64,000 bases of DNA. Source: Terrabacter tumescens. GTDB lineage: Bacteria; Actinomycetota; Actinomycetes; Actinomycetales; Dermatophilaceae. A program made the translations under genes and the position numbers. A model generated the notes under the pieces. The model had not been told where the DNA came from, ran no database searches, and worked only from the letters and a program-made list of their open reading frames with translations. The stretch is from the NCBI RefSeq assembly GCF_014646815.1, contig NZ_BMNZ01000004.1, positions 519,103 to 583,102 of the forward strand, read 5' to 3'. Below, piece after piece: positions 28,064 to 37,234 of the stretch (the stretch's first letter is position 1; every line of letters starts with the position of its first letter).

Positions 28064-28534
28064 ATGAGCGAGTCCCAGGGTGCCGACGCCGTTGCCGTGA
28101 CTGCCGACGAGAGCGCGGGCGGCGCGGGTCCCGTGTCGACCGACGTCATCCGTGTCGTCGTGGCCAAGCCGGGTCTCGACGGCCACGACCGCGGGGCCAA
28201 GGTCGTCGCGCGGGCGCTGCGCGACGCCGGCATGGAGGTCATCTACACCGGCCTGCACCAGACCCCGGAGCAGATCGTCGAGGCGGCCATCCAGGAGGAC
28301 GCCGACGTCGTCGGGCTCTCCGTGCTCTCCGGGGCGCACCTGACGCTCTTCGCCCGGGTTGTCGAGCTGCTCGCCGAGCGCGACGCGAGCGACATCGTCG
28401 TCTTCGGCGGGGGCATCATCCCCGAGGACGACATCGCCGAGCTCGAGAAGCTCGGGGTCGCCAAGGTCTTCACTCCCGGTGCGACGACGATGGAGATCGT
28501 CACCTGGGTCCGGGAGCACGTGCACCCCGCCTGA
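28064..28534 (+). CDS. Stand-alone cobalamin B12-binding protein (methylmalonyl-CoA mutase small-subunit type)
   Basis: 156 aa. After a short acidic N-terminus comes the B12-binding fold with the base-off His41 in [10 protein letters not shown] (D-x-H-x-x-G), then LSVLSGAH and [10 protein letters not shown]. The sequence matches the C-terminal cobalamin domain of methylmalonyl-CoA mutase-type isomerases as a separate polypeptide. The catalytic large subunit is not in this window, so the partner must be elsewhere. The nearby sucCD fits a link to succinyl-CoA metabolism, but that is only suggestive. Confidence 0.9.
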   Translation: MSESQGADAVAVTADESAGGAGPVSTDVIRVVVAKPGLDGHDRGAKVVARALRDAGMEVIYTGLHQTPEQIVEAAIQEDADVVGLSVLSGAHLTLFARVVELLAERDASDIVVFGGGIIPEDDIAELEKLGVAKVFTPGATTMEIVTWVREHVHPA

Positions 28535-29023
28535 CCTCCTCCGCGGGGTTCAGGCCGCGCCGCGCCGCCGGGGCTCGCACGCGCGGTGCGCCGGCCGTTC
28601 GGGCCCGCAACCCGCGTGGCAAGCAGCCGACCGCGGACTGTCCGCGCTCGTCCTGCACTGACTGCCGACGTATGCCGTCGACCTCGACACCGTGCACCTG
28701 ACCTCGCTGCCCCGGCCGTCGGGAGCCCGCGTGCCCAACGCCTCGGCGCACTCCGCGCGTTCGAGGCCCGACCGGACCGCGTACCTGGCGGACGACCCCG
28801 CAACCCGCGTACCGGGCGGTAGGCCGCCCACCGGTGTGATCTTTGTCCGGTCGGGCCGACCCGATGCCGTCGCCACAGGTCAGAGCCACTAGAGTCCGAG
28901 CGACAGCCTGATTCGGTTGCGCCACGGCGCAGGGCCCGTCCGAGCGCGAGCACGGGTGCCCCGGGACGCCGCAGCGACGCGATCGACGACGACACGAATC
29001 GACGACGAGGACGGACCCCACCC
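28535..29023. other. Intergenic gap of about 490 bp before sucC
   Basis: No gene with support. It contains one GTATGCCG motif (28672), two short related segments (AACCCGCGTGGCAAG near 28610 and AACCCGCGTACCGGG near 28802), and TAGAGT at 28890-28895, a possible -10. The last 130 bases are the probable sucCD leader. I see no known riboswitch. Confidence 0.5.
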
Positions 29024-30208
29024 GTGGATCTCTTCGAGTACCAAGCCCGCGACATGTTCGAGAAGCACGGCGTGCCCGTGCTGGCCGGCGCCATCGCCAC
29101 CACCCCCGAGGAGGCCCGAGCGGCCGCCGAGCAGATCGGGCCGAAGTCGGGCGGTGTCACCGTCGTCAAGGCGCAGGTGAAGACCGGCGGCCGCGGCAAA
29201 GCCGGCGGCGTCAAGGTCACGAAGAGCCCCGACGAGGCGCAGGCCGCCGCCGAGGCCATCCTCGGCATGGACATCAAGGGCCACACCGTCGGCACCGTGA
29301 TGATCGCCCAGGGCGCCCGCATCGCCGAGGAGTACTACTTCTCGATCCTGCTCGACCGGGCCAACCGCACCTACCTCGCCATGTGCTCCAAGGAGGGCGG
29401 CATGGAGATCGAGGAGCTCGCCGTCGAGCGCCCCGAGGCCCTCGCCCGCATCGCCGTCGACCCCAACGCGGGCATCGACGCGGCCAAGGCGCAGGAGATC
29501 GTCGACGCCGCGGGCTTCGACGACGCCGACAAGCCGGCGATCGCCGACGCCATCCAGAAGCTCTGGACCGTCTACCGCGACGAGGACGCGACGCTCGTCG
29601 AGGTCAACCCGCTCGTCAAGACCGAGGACGGCGAGATCGTCGCCCTCGACGGCAAGGTGACGCTCGACGAGAACGCCGGCTTCCGCCACGCCGACCACGA
29701 GGCCCTCGAGGACAAGGCGCACGCCGACCCGCTCGAGGCGGCCGCCAAGGCCAAGGACCTCAACTACGTCAAGCTCGACGGCTCCGTCGGCATCATCGGC
29801 AACGGCGCGGGTCTCGTCATGAGCACCCTCGACGTCGTCGCCTACGCCGGTGAGGAGTTCGGCGGCCAGAAGCCCGCGAACTTCCTCGACATCGGTGGCG
29901 GCGCGAGCGCCGAGGTCATGGCCAACGGCCTGCACATCATCCTGTCGGACCCGCAGGTCAAGAGCGTCTTCGTCAACGTCTTCGGTGGCATCACCTCCTG
30001 CGACGCGGTCGCCAACGGCATCGTCGGCGCCCTCGACGCGCTCGGCGACGAGGAGGACCGCCCGCTCGTCGTGCGCCTCGACGGCAACAACGTCGAGGAG
30101 GGCCGCCGCATCCTGCAGGAGCGCAACCACCCGCTCGTGACGATCGAGCCGACGATGGACGGCGCCGCGCGTCGCGCCGCCGAGCTCGCCGCCCGGCCCT
30201 CCAACTGA
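29024..30208 (+). CDS. sucC: Succinyl-CoA synthetase (ADP-forming) beta subunit
   Basis: 394 aa, the usual length. It carries the ATP-grasp nucleotide-binding domain ([16 protein letters not shown]) and the CoA-ligase domain that pairs with SucD ([37 protein letters not shown]). The N-terminus [20 protein letters not shown] is standard for the family. It makes ATP from succinyl-CoA in the TCA cycle. The GTG start follows a long leader, with sucD 31 bases downstream in the same operon. Confidence 0.98.
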   Translation: MDLFEYQARDMFEKHGVPVLAGAIATTPEEARAAAEQIGPKSGGVTVVKAQVKTGGRGKAGGVKVTKSPDEAQAAAEAILGMDIKGHTVGTVMIAQGARIAEEYYFSILLDRANRTYLAMCSKEGGMEIEELAVERPEALARIAVDPNAGIDAAKAQEIVDAAGFDDADKPAIADAIQKLWTVYRDEDATLVEVNPLVKTEDGEIVALDGKVTLDENAGFRHADHEALEDKAHADPLEAAAKAKDLNYVKLDGSVGIIGNGAGLVMSTLDVVAYAGEEFGGQKPANFLDIGGGASAEVMANGLHIILSDPQVKSVFVNVFGGITSCDAVANGIVGALDALGDEEDRPLVVRLDGNNVEEGRRILQERNHPLVTIEPTMDGAARRAAELAARPSN

Positions 30209-30239
30209 CCCCGAGCCTCCAGAGAGAGAACGACTAACC

Positions 30240-31133
30240 ATGGCTATCTTCCTCAACGCCGACTCGAAGGTCATCGTCCAGGGCATGACCGGGTCCGAGG
30301 GCATGAAGCACACGCAGCGCATGCTCAAGTCCGGCACCGACATCGTCGGTGGCGTCAACCCCCGCAAGGCCGGCACGACGGTCGACTTCGAGGGCGGCGT
30401 GTCCGTCCCCGTCTACGGCACGGTCAAGGAGGCCATCGAGGCCACCGGCGCCAACGTCTCCGTGATCTTCGTGCCCGCGCAGTTCACCAAGGCCGCCGCG
30501 GTCGAGGCGATCGACGCCGAGATCCCGCTCGCCGTCGTCATCACCGAGGGCGTCGCGGTCAAGGACACCGCCGAGTTCTACAACTACGCCAAGGAGAAGG
30601 GCACGACGCGCATCGTCGGCCCGAACTGCCCCGGCCTCATCACCCCGGGCGTCTCCAACGCCGGCATCATCCCGGCCGACATCTCGGGCACGGGCCGCAT
30701 CGGCCTCGTCTCCAAGTCGGGCACGCTGACCTACCAGATGATGTACGAGCTGCGTGACTTCGGCTTCAGCTCGGCCGTCGGCATCGGTGGCGACCCCGTC
30801 ATCGGCACGACGCACATCGACTGCCTCGAGGCCTTCGAGGCCGACCCCGACACCGACGCGATCGTCATGATCGGCGAGATCGGTGGCGACGCCGAGGAGC
30901 GCGCCGCGGCCTACATCAAGGAGCACGTGACCAAGCCGGTCGTCGGCTACGTCGCGGGCTTCACCGCCCCCGAGGGCAAGACGATGGGCCACGCCGGCGC
31001 GATCGTCTCGGGCAGCTCCGGCACCGCGCAGGCCAAGAAGGAGGCCCTCGAGGCCGCCGGCGTCAAGGTCGGCAAGACGCCGTCCGAGACCGCTGACCTC
31101 ATGCGCGAGATCATGAAGGGTCTCGCGGGCTGA
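30240..31133 (+). CDS. sucD: Succinyl-CoA synthetase alpha subunit
   Basis: 297 aa. The CoA-binding N-terminus is [17 protein letters not shown], and the phospho-His segment is near the C-terminal half ([20 protein letters not shown]). The domain order and length are standard. It forms the active enzyme with SucC. The ATG has AGAGAGAG about ten bases upstream. A strong TTCG-loop hairpin follows the stop. Confidence 0.98.
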   Translation: MAIFLNADSKVIVQGMTGSEGMKHTQRMLKSGTDIVGGVNPRKAGTTVDFEGGVSVPVYGTVKEAIEATGANVSVIFVPAQFTKAAAVEAIDAEIPLAVVITEGVAVKDTAEFYNYAKEKGTTRIVGPNCPGLITPGVSNAGIIPADISGTGRIGLVSKSGTLTYQMMYELRDFGFSSAVGIGGDPVIGTTHIDCLEAFEADPDTDAIVMIGEIGGDAEERAAAYIKEHVTKPVVGYVAGFTAPEGKTMGHAGAIVSGSSGTAQAKKEALEAAGVKVGKTPSETADLMREIMKGLAG

Positions 31134-31153
31134 CCTGCGCGACAAGCGTTCAC

Positions 31154-31187
31154 GAGCGGGCGGTCACCTTCGGGTGGCCGCCCGCTC
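31154..31187 (+). terminator. Intrinsic terminator of sucCD
   Basis: GAGCGGGCGGTCACC pairs with GGTGGCCGCCCGCTC across a TTCG tetraloop, with a single G-T wobble. It begins 20 bases after the sucD stop. Confidence 0.88.
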
Positions 31188-31204
31188 GCGTGTCTGAAGA
31201 CGAT

Positions 31205-31253
31205 GGCGTATGCCGCCGGGCCGGGGTCGACGAGGCACGTGACGGCATACGCC
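31205..31253. repeat. Inverted GTATGCCG pair at the sucD / polysaccharide deacetylase junction
   Basis: GGCGTATGCCG and CGGCATACGCC are perfect 11-base arms 27 bases apart, between convergent genes. Confidence 0.7.
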
Positions 31254-31274
31254 CGCTTGCGTTCGACGACGACG

Positions 31275-31988
31275 TCAGCAGGCCATGAGGCCGATGACGT
31301 AGCCGCGCGCCCGCAGCTTCGGGATCAGGATGTCGAGCGCTGCGACGGTCTGGGAACGGTCACCGCCGCCGTCGTGCATGAGGATCCGCGAGCCCGACCG
31401 GACGTTGCCCAGGACCCGGTTGACGATGGTCCACGTGCCGGGTCGCGACCAGTCGCGGGGGTCGACGGTCCAGAGGATCTGGCGCTGGCCGCGGTTCGCG
31501 ATGATCGTCGCGATGCGCGAGTTCGTGGCGCCGTAGGGCGGCCTGACGCAGCGCGGCCGGTAGCCGAGCGCCGACTCCATCCGGTTCAGCTGCGAGGTCA
31601 CCGACGCGGTGGACAGCGTGGTCAGGTCGGGGTGGCTCCACGTGTGGTTGCCGATCTTGTTGCCGTAGTAGCGCAGGCTGCGCGTGATCGACGGGTACCA
31701 CGAGACGTTCTGGCCGACCTCGAAGAAGACAGCCTTGACGCCGTACTTGCGCAGGACGGCGAGGACCTTCGGCGTGTAGGTGTAGCTCGGCCCGTCGTCG
31801 AAGGTGAAGTAGACGGTCCCGGCATAGGCGACCGGGCCCGCCGCGATCTCCGCGGGCGCCGTGGCCACCTGTGCTGCCGAGCCGGGCGGGGACGCCGGGA
31901 CGGGGCTCGAGGCAGGAGCTGCCAGTGGAGCGGCGAGCGCGAGTGCTGCGAGCAGGGGCGTCAGGACGTGGAGGATCTTGCTGCTCAT
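31275..31988 (-). CDS. Polysaccharide deacetylase (NodB domain), secreted
   Basis: 237 aa. The signal peptide is ILHVLTPLLAALALAAPLAAPA. The NodB domain shows motif 1 TFDDGPSYTYTP, motif 2 NHTWSHPDLT, motif 3 RPPYGATNSR, motif 4 WTVDPRDWSRPG and motif 5 ILMHDGGGDRSQT, all catalytic and metal residues in place. It removes acetyl groups from a wall or capsule polysaccharide outside the cell; the substrate is unknown. It is a single gene convergent with sucCD. Confidence 0.92.
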   Translation of the reverse strand: MSSKILHVLTPLLAALALAAPLAAPASSPVPASPPGSAAQVATAPAEIAAGPVAYAGTVYFTFDDGPSYTYTPKVLAVLRKYGVKAVFFEVGQNVSWYPSITRSLRYYGNKIGNHTWSHPDLTTLSTASVTSQLNRMESALGYRPRCVRPPYGATNSRIATIIANRGQRQILWTVDPRDWSRPGTWTIVNRVLGNVRSGSRILMHDGGGDRSQTVAALDILIPKLRARGYVIGLMAC

Positions 31989-32175
31989 GATGATTCATCC
32001 CTTTCACTGTCAGTGTGCGCTCCGGTGAGCGCAGGCGTCGGGGAATGCGGCTGATTCGTGCCTCACACCGGGACCGGCCGCCATCGGCGTGGGCGCTCGC
32101 TCCGCGACGGGGATCTTGTGACCATGGGACGAACCACCGGACCCACCACCGGCCCGACCGCCCCGCAGCGCAGGA

Positions 32176-33489
32176 GTGAGACCACTGGCCCCGCCGAGCA
32201 CGACCACCACGACCGCCGCGGCGACCACCTCGGTGAGCCCCTCGACGGCCATGCCGGCCGCCTTGCGCGCCGGAGCCCTCGCCGCGGTCGGCACGTGGTC
32301 GGTCGTCGTGCTGCCGGCGCTCGTCGGCTGGGTCGCCGCCCCGGAGACCTCCGTCGGGTGGTTCTCGGCCGTGTCGGTCGCCAGCGCGATCTGGTTCCTC
32401 GGGCACGGCCAGTCCGTCGGTGCCGGCGCCGTCTCGATCTCGATGACGCCGCTGCTCCTCCTGCTCGTCTTCGTCTACGTCGCGGTGCGATGGGCCCGCC
32501 GCCTCGCCGCGACCGAGCGGCTGCGCGTCGGCACGGCCGACTGGAGCCGGGTGGCCCAGTGGGGCGTCGTGCCGGGCTTCGTCATCGGCTACGGCCTCGT
32601 GTCGGCGGTCATCGCCCTCTTCACCCTCGGTGGCCCGGCGACCCCCGGCGTGGCCGCGGTCATCGGTTCGCTCCTCGTCCCGGTCGCGGCCCTCGGCTTC
32701 GTCCTCGTCCGCCCCGACGACGAGGCCGCGCCGGCGTTCGTGCGCACGTGGTTCCGTCGTGGGCCGACGTGGCTGCCCACCGTCTGGCGCACCGGCTGGC
32801 GCGGCGCCGGCCTGCTGCTCGCGCTCGGGCTCGTCGTCGCGCTCGTGCGTCTCGTCGCCTCTTGGTCGGCGGTCGCCGACATCCAGGACCAGTACGGCGC
32901 CAACGTCGGCGCCCTCGTCGTCATTGCCCTGACGCAGCTCGCCCTGCTCGGCAACACGGCCACGTGGGCGTTGTCGTTCCTCGCCGGCCCCGGTTTCCAG
33001 GTCGCGATCGGCTCGGCGATCACGCCGGCCGCCGCGCAGCCCGGGCTGCTCCCGCTCGTGCCCGTGCTCGGTGCCCTCCCGCAGGCGGCCGACTACCCGG
33101 CGATGATGTATGCCGTCCTGCTCGCTCCCGTGCTCCTCGGCGCCTGGCTCGGTCGACGGGTCGACGCCCAGCTCGAGTTCTTCGGCAACGCCCGGGCCCG
33201 CCTCGCGGCCACGGCCACGGCGGCCGCGCTCGCCGTCGCCGTCGTCGTCGCTGTGACGGCCCTCGGCAACGGGGCTGTCGGCGTCGACCGGCTCTCAGCG
33301 GTCGGGGTGCCGCTCGCGGCGTTCGCCGCCGCCCTGCTCGCCGAGGTCGTCGGCGGTGCGCTGCTCGTCGCGGGAGCGCTCGTCCTGCGGGAGCGGCGTC
33401 AGGAGCGGAACGAGGCGACGACGGAGGAGCCGTCGACCACCGCGGACCCGGACTCCGGTGCCGGCAGCGGGACGTCCGCCACCGACTGA
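32176..33489 (+). CDS. DUF6350 polytopic membrane protein
   Basis: 437 aa with about nine to ten hydrophobic helices. It contains the family segment WFLGHGQSVGAGAVSISMTPLLLLLVFVYVAVRWAR and later AGPGFQVAIGSAITPAAAQPG. It matches the actinobacterial DUF6350 family, whose members lie next to purN/purH in related genomes, as here. The function is unproven. The start is uncertain: the outer GTG has a GGAG directly against it, and the ATG at 32251 before the first helix is an alternative. Confidence 0.8.
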   Translation: MRPLAPPSTTTTTAAATTSVSPSTAMPAALRAGALAAVGTWSVVVLPALVGWVAAPETSVGWFSAVSVASAIWFLGHGQSVGAGAVSISMTPLLLLLVFVYVAVRWARRLAATERLRVGTADWSRVAQWGVVPGFVIGYGLVSAVIALFTLGGPATPGVAAVIGSLLVPVAALGFVLVRPDDEAAPAFVRTWFRRGPTWLPTVWRTGWRGAGLLLALGLVVALVRLVASWSAVADIQDQYGANVGALVVIALTQLALLGNTATWALSFLAGPGFQVAIGSAITPAAAQPGLLPLVPVLGALPQAADYPAMMYAVLLAPVLLGAWLGRRVDAQLEFFGNARARLAATATAAALAVAVVVAVTALGNGAVGVDRLSAVGVPLAAFAAALLAEVVGGALLVAGALVLRERRQERNEATTEEPSTTADPDSGAGSGTSATD

Positions 33490-33535
33490 CATCGACTGAC
33501 ACCGGCTGACACCGACTGACACCGACCGACACTGG
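33481..33535. repeat. 10-bp tandem repeat, about five units
   Basis: Units of the form ACCGACTGAC repeat with one or two changes each, across the stop codon of the DUF6350 gene and into the convergent junction. Confidence 0.85.
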
Positions 33536-33592
33536 GCGGGATCGCGGGGTCGCCTCAGGCGGGGTCCGGCGGGGTCCGGCGGGTTCAGGTGG

Positions 33593-33985
33593 TCAGCGGA
33601 CGACGAGGCCGAAGAGCCCGGCGTCCCGCAGCTGGGCACAGCTGCCCGCGGCGATGGAGGTCTGCGCCCCGTCGAGGCACGCCTCGTAGGCGCTGACCGA
33701 GTCGTAGAAGACGGCCTGCATGGCGAGACCCGACAGCAGCACGCCGGTGATGACGAGCGTGACGACCGGCCAGATCTTCTCCTTGCCCGCGCGGGCCGAG
33801 AGGAAGCGCAGCAGGCGGAACGTCAGCACGACGGCGAGCACCAGCGGCAGCACCGCGACGAAGCGCTTCGGCAGCGGCAGCGACGTGGCGATGAGCCCGA
33901 GCAGCACGAGCAGCGCTACGGGCAGGGTGCGCTTCGCCTTCTCGCGGGCGAAGGTGATCTCCTGCTCCAGCTGGGGCTCGGTCAT
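33593..33985 (-). CDS. Small membrane protein of unknown function
   Basis: 130 aa. An acidic/basic N-terminus (MTEPQLEQEITFAREKAKR) is followed by helices TLPVALLVLLGLIATSLPL, FVAVLPLVLAVVLTFRLLRFL and IWPVVTLVITGVLLSGLAMQAVFY. The C-terminal extracytoplasmic tail has two cysteines (EACLDGAQTSIAAGSCAQLRD). The ATG at 33985 was chosen because GAGGA lies eight bases upstream. No function is recognised. Confidence 0.7.
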   Translation of the reverse strand: MTEPQLEQEITFAREKAKRTLPVALLVLLGLIATSLPLPKRFVAVLPLVLAVVLTFRLLRFLSARAGKEKIWPVVTLVITGVLLSGLAMQAVFYDSVSAYEACLDGAQTSIAAGSCAQLRDAGLFGLVVR

Positions 33986-34048
33986 GCGGACCATCCTCGC
34001 CCATGGCCGGGGCTCGGATGACACGGGGGAGTAGCACGGTCGGGCCGC

Positions 34049-34054
34049 TAGAGT
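34049..34054 (+). promoter_or_regulatory. Candidate -10 element for leaderless purN
   Basis: TAGAGT is followed by seven bases and the GTG start of purN. Confidence 0.45.
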
Positions 34055-34061
34055 CTGGCGC

Positions 34062-34694
34062 GTGACGCCCCCTGCTGCCTCCGGCACCTCCGAGCCCACA
34101 CCGGTCGTCGTCCTCGTCTCGGGGTCGGGCACCCTGCTGCAGGCCCTGCTCGACGCGTCGGCCGACCCCGCCTACGGCGTGCGCGTCGCCGCGGTGGGGG
34201 CCGACCGCCCGTGCGCGGGGATCGAGCGGGCCGAGCGGGGCGGCATACCGACGTTCGTCGTGCGCCCGACCGACTTCGAGGACCGGGCCGCCTGGGACCT
34301 CGCCCTCGCGGAGCAGGTCGCAGCCGCGGGACCCCGGTTCGTCGTGACGGCCGGCTTCATGCGGATCCTCGGGCCGGCGACGCTCGGTGCCCAGCCGGTC
34401 GTCAACACCCACCCCGCCCTGCTGCCGAGCTTCCCCGGCGCCCACGGCGTGCGCGACGCGCTCGCCTACGGGGTCAAGGTGACCGGCACGACGTGCCACG
34501 TCGTCGACGCCGGCGTCGACACCGGGCCGATCATCGAGCAGCGCGTCGTCGCGGTCGAGGACGACGACACCGAGGAGAGCCTGCACGAGCGGATCAAGGT
34601 CCAGGAGCGCGAGCTGCTCGTCGACGTCGTGCGGCGCCTGGCCCGTGAGGGCTTCGCCGTCGACGGCCGACGAGTTCGGATCGGCGGCGCCTGA
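34062..34694 (+). CDS. purN: Phosphoribosylglycinamide formyltransferase (GART)
   Basis: 210 aa. It transfers a formyl group from 10-formyl-THF to GAR in purine synthesis. Signatures are VSGSGTLLQALLDA at the N-terminus, the catalytic segment VNTHPALLPSFPGAHG with Asn and His, and VTGTTCHVVDAGVDTGPII with the catalytic Asp. It is paired with purH downstream, separated by a ZTP riboswitch. Confidence 0.96.
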   Translation: MTPPAASGTSEPTPVVVLVSGSGTLLQALLDASADPAYGVRVAAVGADRPCAGIERAERGGIPTFVVRPTDFEDRAAWDLALAEQVAAAGPRFVVTAGFMRILGPATLGAQPVVNTHPALLPSFPGAHGVRDALAYGVKVTGTTCHVVDAGVDTGPIIEQRVVAVEDDDTEESLHERIKVQERELLVDVVRRLAREGFAVDGRRVRIGGA

Positions 34695-34710
34695 CCGCTA
34701 CGCTGGTCGC

Positions 34711-34780
34711 ACACGACTGGCGCGGGTGGGACACCACCGGGGAGTGACGTCGGGAGCATCGACCGCCTGGGTGCCTCGCG
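34711..34780 (+). ncRNA. ZTP/ZMP riboswitch (pfl motif) upstream of purH
   Basis: The 5' half reads CGACTGGCGCGGGTGGGACA and continues ACCACCGGGGAG. The conserved pseudoknot partner CCGCCTGGGTGCC follows about 20 bases later. These are the invariant parts of the pfl RNA, which senses the purine intermediate ZTP/ZMP. ZMP (AICAR) is the direct substrate of PurH, so the placement fits. A GCGGGTC/GACCCGC hairpin at 34794-34819 could be the expression platform. Confidence 0.85.
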
Positions 34781-34859
34781 AGAACGGAAGCCGGCGGGTC
34801 CGCTGAGATGCAGACCCGCGGCACGCCGCGACCGATGTCACCGAACCAGGAGTGCACCC

Positions 34860-36485
34860 ATGACCGCCGCCCCGTCCGCGCCGAGCACCGACGGCCGCCG
34901 CCCGATCAGGCGGGCCCTCGTCTCCGTCTACGACAAGACCGGCCTCGAGGACCTCGCCCGCGCGCTCGACGCCGCCGGCGTCGGCATCGTGTCGACCGGC
35001 TCCACCGCGAAGGCGATCGCCGCGCTCGGCATCGACGTGACCCCGGTCGAGGAGCTCACCGGCTTCCCGGAGTGCCTCGAGGGCCGCGTCAAGACGCTGC
35101 ACCCCAAGGTGCACGCCGGCATCCTCGCCGACACCCGCAAGGACGACCACGTCCAGCAGCTCGCCGACCTCGGGGTCGAGCCGTTCGAGCTCGTCGTCGT
35201 CAACCTCTACCCGTTCCGCGAGACCGTGGCCTCGGGCGCGACGCCCGACGAGTGCATCGAGCAGATCGACATCGGCGGCCCGTCGATGGTGCGTGCCGCG
35301 GCCAAGAACCACCCGAGCGTCGCCATTGTCACGAGCCCCACGGCATACGACCAGGTCGTCGAGGCCCTGGGGGCCGGCGGCTTCACGCTCGAGCAGCGCA
35401 AGCGGCTCGCGGCCGAGGCCTTCGTGCACACGGCCTCCTACGACGTCGCGGTCGCGAGCTGGATGGGCAACGCCTACGCCGACACGGCCGACGGCACCGG
35501 CTTCCCGGCCTGGACCGGCGCGAGCTTCGACCGCGCGGCGGCGCTGCGCTACGGCGAGAACCCGCACCAGCAGGCGGCGCTCTACCGCCACTGGCGTCCG
35601 GGCGTGGCCTCCGCCGAGCAGCTGCACGGCAAGGAGATGTCCTACAACAACTACGTCGACACCGACGCCGCCGTGCGCGCCGCCCACGACCACGGCGACC
35701 AGCCGACCGTCGCGATCATCAAGCACGCCAACCCGTGCGGCATCGCCGTCGGCGCCACGATCGAGGAGGCCTACGAGCGGGCCCACGCGACCGACCCGGT
35801 GAGCGCCTACGGCGGCATCATCGCCTCGAACCGTACGGTGACGGCGGCGATGGCGACCGCTGCGAAGCCGGTCTTCACCGAGGTCATCATCGCGCCCGAC
35901 TACGAGCCCGAGGCCCTCGAGATCCTCACGGCCAAGAAGAACCTCCGCGTCCTGCGCCTGCCTGCGGGCATGGCCGAGGCGGCCGACCCCATCGAGACCC
36001 GCGCCGTGAGCGGTGGCCTCCTCGTGCAGACGGTCGACAAGGTCGACGCCGTCGTGCACGGCGAGGGCGACGCCGTGATCGGTGGCGACGACGCCGCGGA
36101 CTGGCGCCTCGTCTCGGGCGAGGCCGCCGACGAGGCGACCATCGCCGACCTGCAGTTCGCGTGGCGTGCGATCCGCGCCGTGAAGTCCAACGCGATCCTG
36201 CTCGCCAACGACGGCGCGGCCGTCGGTGTCGGCATGGGCCAGGTCAACCGCGTCGACTCCTGCTACCTCGCCGTGCGTCGCGCGGGGGAGGAGCGAGCCC
36301 GTGGCTCGGTCGCCGCGTCCGACGCGTTCTTCCCCTTCGCCGACGGCCTGCAGATCCTGCTCGACGCCGGTGTGCGTGCCGTTGTCGCGCCGGGCGGCTC
36401 GATCCGCGACGAGGAGATCATCGAGGCGGCCAAGGCGGCCGGCGTGACGATGTACTTCACCGGGACGCGCCACTTCGCGCACTGA
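34860..36485 (+). CDS. purH: Bifunctional AICAR formyltransferase / IMP cyclohydrolase
   Basis: 541 aa, the standard length. The N-terminal IMP cyclohydrolase has [29 protein letters not shown], and [16 protein letters not shown]. The C-terminal AICAR transformylase has [22 protein letters not shown] with the catalytic Lys-His, and [11 protein letters not shown] near the end. It performs the last two steps to IMP. The ATG has AGGAG eight bases upstream and follows the ZTP riboswitch. Confidence 0.98.
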   Translation: MTAAPSAPSTDGRRPIRRALVSVYDKTGLEDLARALDAAGVGIVSTGSTAKAIAALGIDVTPVEELTGFPECLEGRVKTLHPKVHAGILADTRKDDHVQQLADLGVEPFELVVVNLYPFRETVASGATPDECIEQIDIGGPSMVRAAAKNHPSVAIVTSPTAYDQVVEALGAGGFTLEQRKRLAAEAFVHTASYDVAVASWMGNAYADTADGTGFPAWTGASFDRAAALRYGENPHQQAALYRHWRPGVASAEQLHGKEMSYNNYVDTDAAVRAAHDHGDQPTVAIIKHANPCGIAVGATIEEAYERAHATDPVSAYGGIIASNRTVTAAMATAAKPVFTEVIIAPDYEPEALEILTAKKNLRVLRLPAGMAEAADPIETRAVSGGLLVQTVDKVDAVVHGEGDAVIGGDDAADWRLVSGEAADEATIADLQFAWRAIRAVKSNAILLANDGAAVGVGMGQVNRVDSCYLAVRRAGEERARGSVAASDAFFPFADGLQILLDAGVRAVVAPGGSIRDEEIIEAAKAAGVTMYFTGTRHFAH

Positions 36486-36497
36486 CTCCTGGTGCCC

Positions 36498-36533
36498 AAG
36501 TGCCCACTTGACGTTCACGTCGAGTGGGCACTT
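36498..36533. terminator. Hairpin terminator of purH, GTCGAGTGGGCA family
   Basis: AAGTGCCCACTTGACG and CGTCGAGTGGGCACTT form a 16-bp stem (one T:G wobble) around TTCA. The right arm carries the GTCGAGTGGGCA core, and a related GTCGAGAGGCCACGTC copy follows at about 36541. Confidence 0.8.
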
Positions 36534-36659
36534 CGCCCCCGTCGAGAGGCCACGTCGCCACGCTGGGTCCGTGTGACGGAGAACGCCTCCAGCTCCACGG
36601 CAGGATGCCCCGGAGGGTATTAGCGTGGAGGTGAGACCTCGACACGCAAGGAGGACGTC

Positions 36660-37088
36660 ATGAGCCAGGCTTCCGTCGTCACCCGTCCCACCCAGCCGGC
36701 CACGGTGTCGGTCAGTCACCTCGGCGGTGACCGCTTCGAGATCGCCGTCCGCGACCACGTCGTCACGGTCGACCAGCCGCAGACGATGGGAGGCGAGGAC
36801 ACCGCTCCCACCCCGACGGAGCTGTTCGTCGCGAGCCTCGCCTCGTGCGCCGCCTTCTATGCGCGCCGCTACCGTCACGACCTGCCCGTCGAGGGGCTGC
36901 GGGTCGAGACGAGCTACGAGATGGGCACTCGCCCCTCGCGCGTCACCCGCTTCGACGTGCGCGTGCTGGTGCCCGCAGGTGTCCCGCAGGAGCGGCACGC
37001 GGCCCTGCTCGCGATGGTCGACCACTGCACGGTGCACAGCACGCTCCAGCACGAGCCCGTCGTCGACATCCAGCTCGTCACCCCCTGA
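36660..37088 (+). CDS. OsmC/Ohr family peroxiredoxin-like protein
   Basis: 142 aa. The two redox cysteines are in LFVASLASCAAFYARRY and MVDHCTVHSTL, as in the OsmC/YhfA branch. These proteins reduce organic hydroperoxides or act as thiol-dependent stress proteins. The ATG has AAGGAGG about seven bases upstream. Single gene with its own strong ribosome site. Confidence 0.88.
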   Translation: MSQASVVTRPTQPATVSVSHLGGDRFEIAVRDHVVTVDQPQTMGGEDTAPTPTELFVASLASCAAFYARRYRHDLPVEGLRVETSYEMGTRPSRVTRFDVRVLVPAGVPQERHAALLAMVDHCTVHSTLQHEPVVDIQLVTP

Positions 37089-37148
37089 CAGACGCGCCGA
37101 CGACGTGCCCCCTCGACCTCGGAGGACGTCGGGCGGGCGCCTCGCCAC

Positions 37149-37190
37149 GTCGAGAGGCCACGTCCTGTGAACAGGACGTGGCCTCTCGAC
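37149..37190. terminator. 42-bp perfect palindrome, GTCGAGAGGCCACGTC family, at a convergent junction
   Basis: GTCGAGAGGCCACGTCCTGT pairs perfectly with its reverse complement across a two-base GA centre. A further inverted copy of the core follows near 37211-37222. It separates the OsmC gene from the convergent amidohydrolase gene and can stop both. Confidence 0.85.
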
Positions 37191-37234
37191 TCGCTCAGGT
37201 GGGCCGAACGCGGCCTCTCGACGTTCGCCGGCTG

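Noticed and set aside
28064-28534. Complete methylmalonyl-CoA mutase
   Set aside because: Only the B12-binding domain is encoded; the catalytic barrel subunit is absent from the window.
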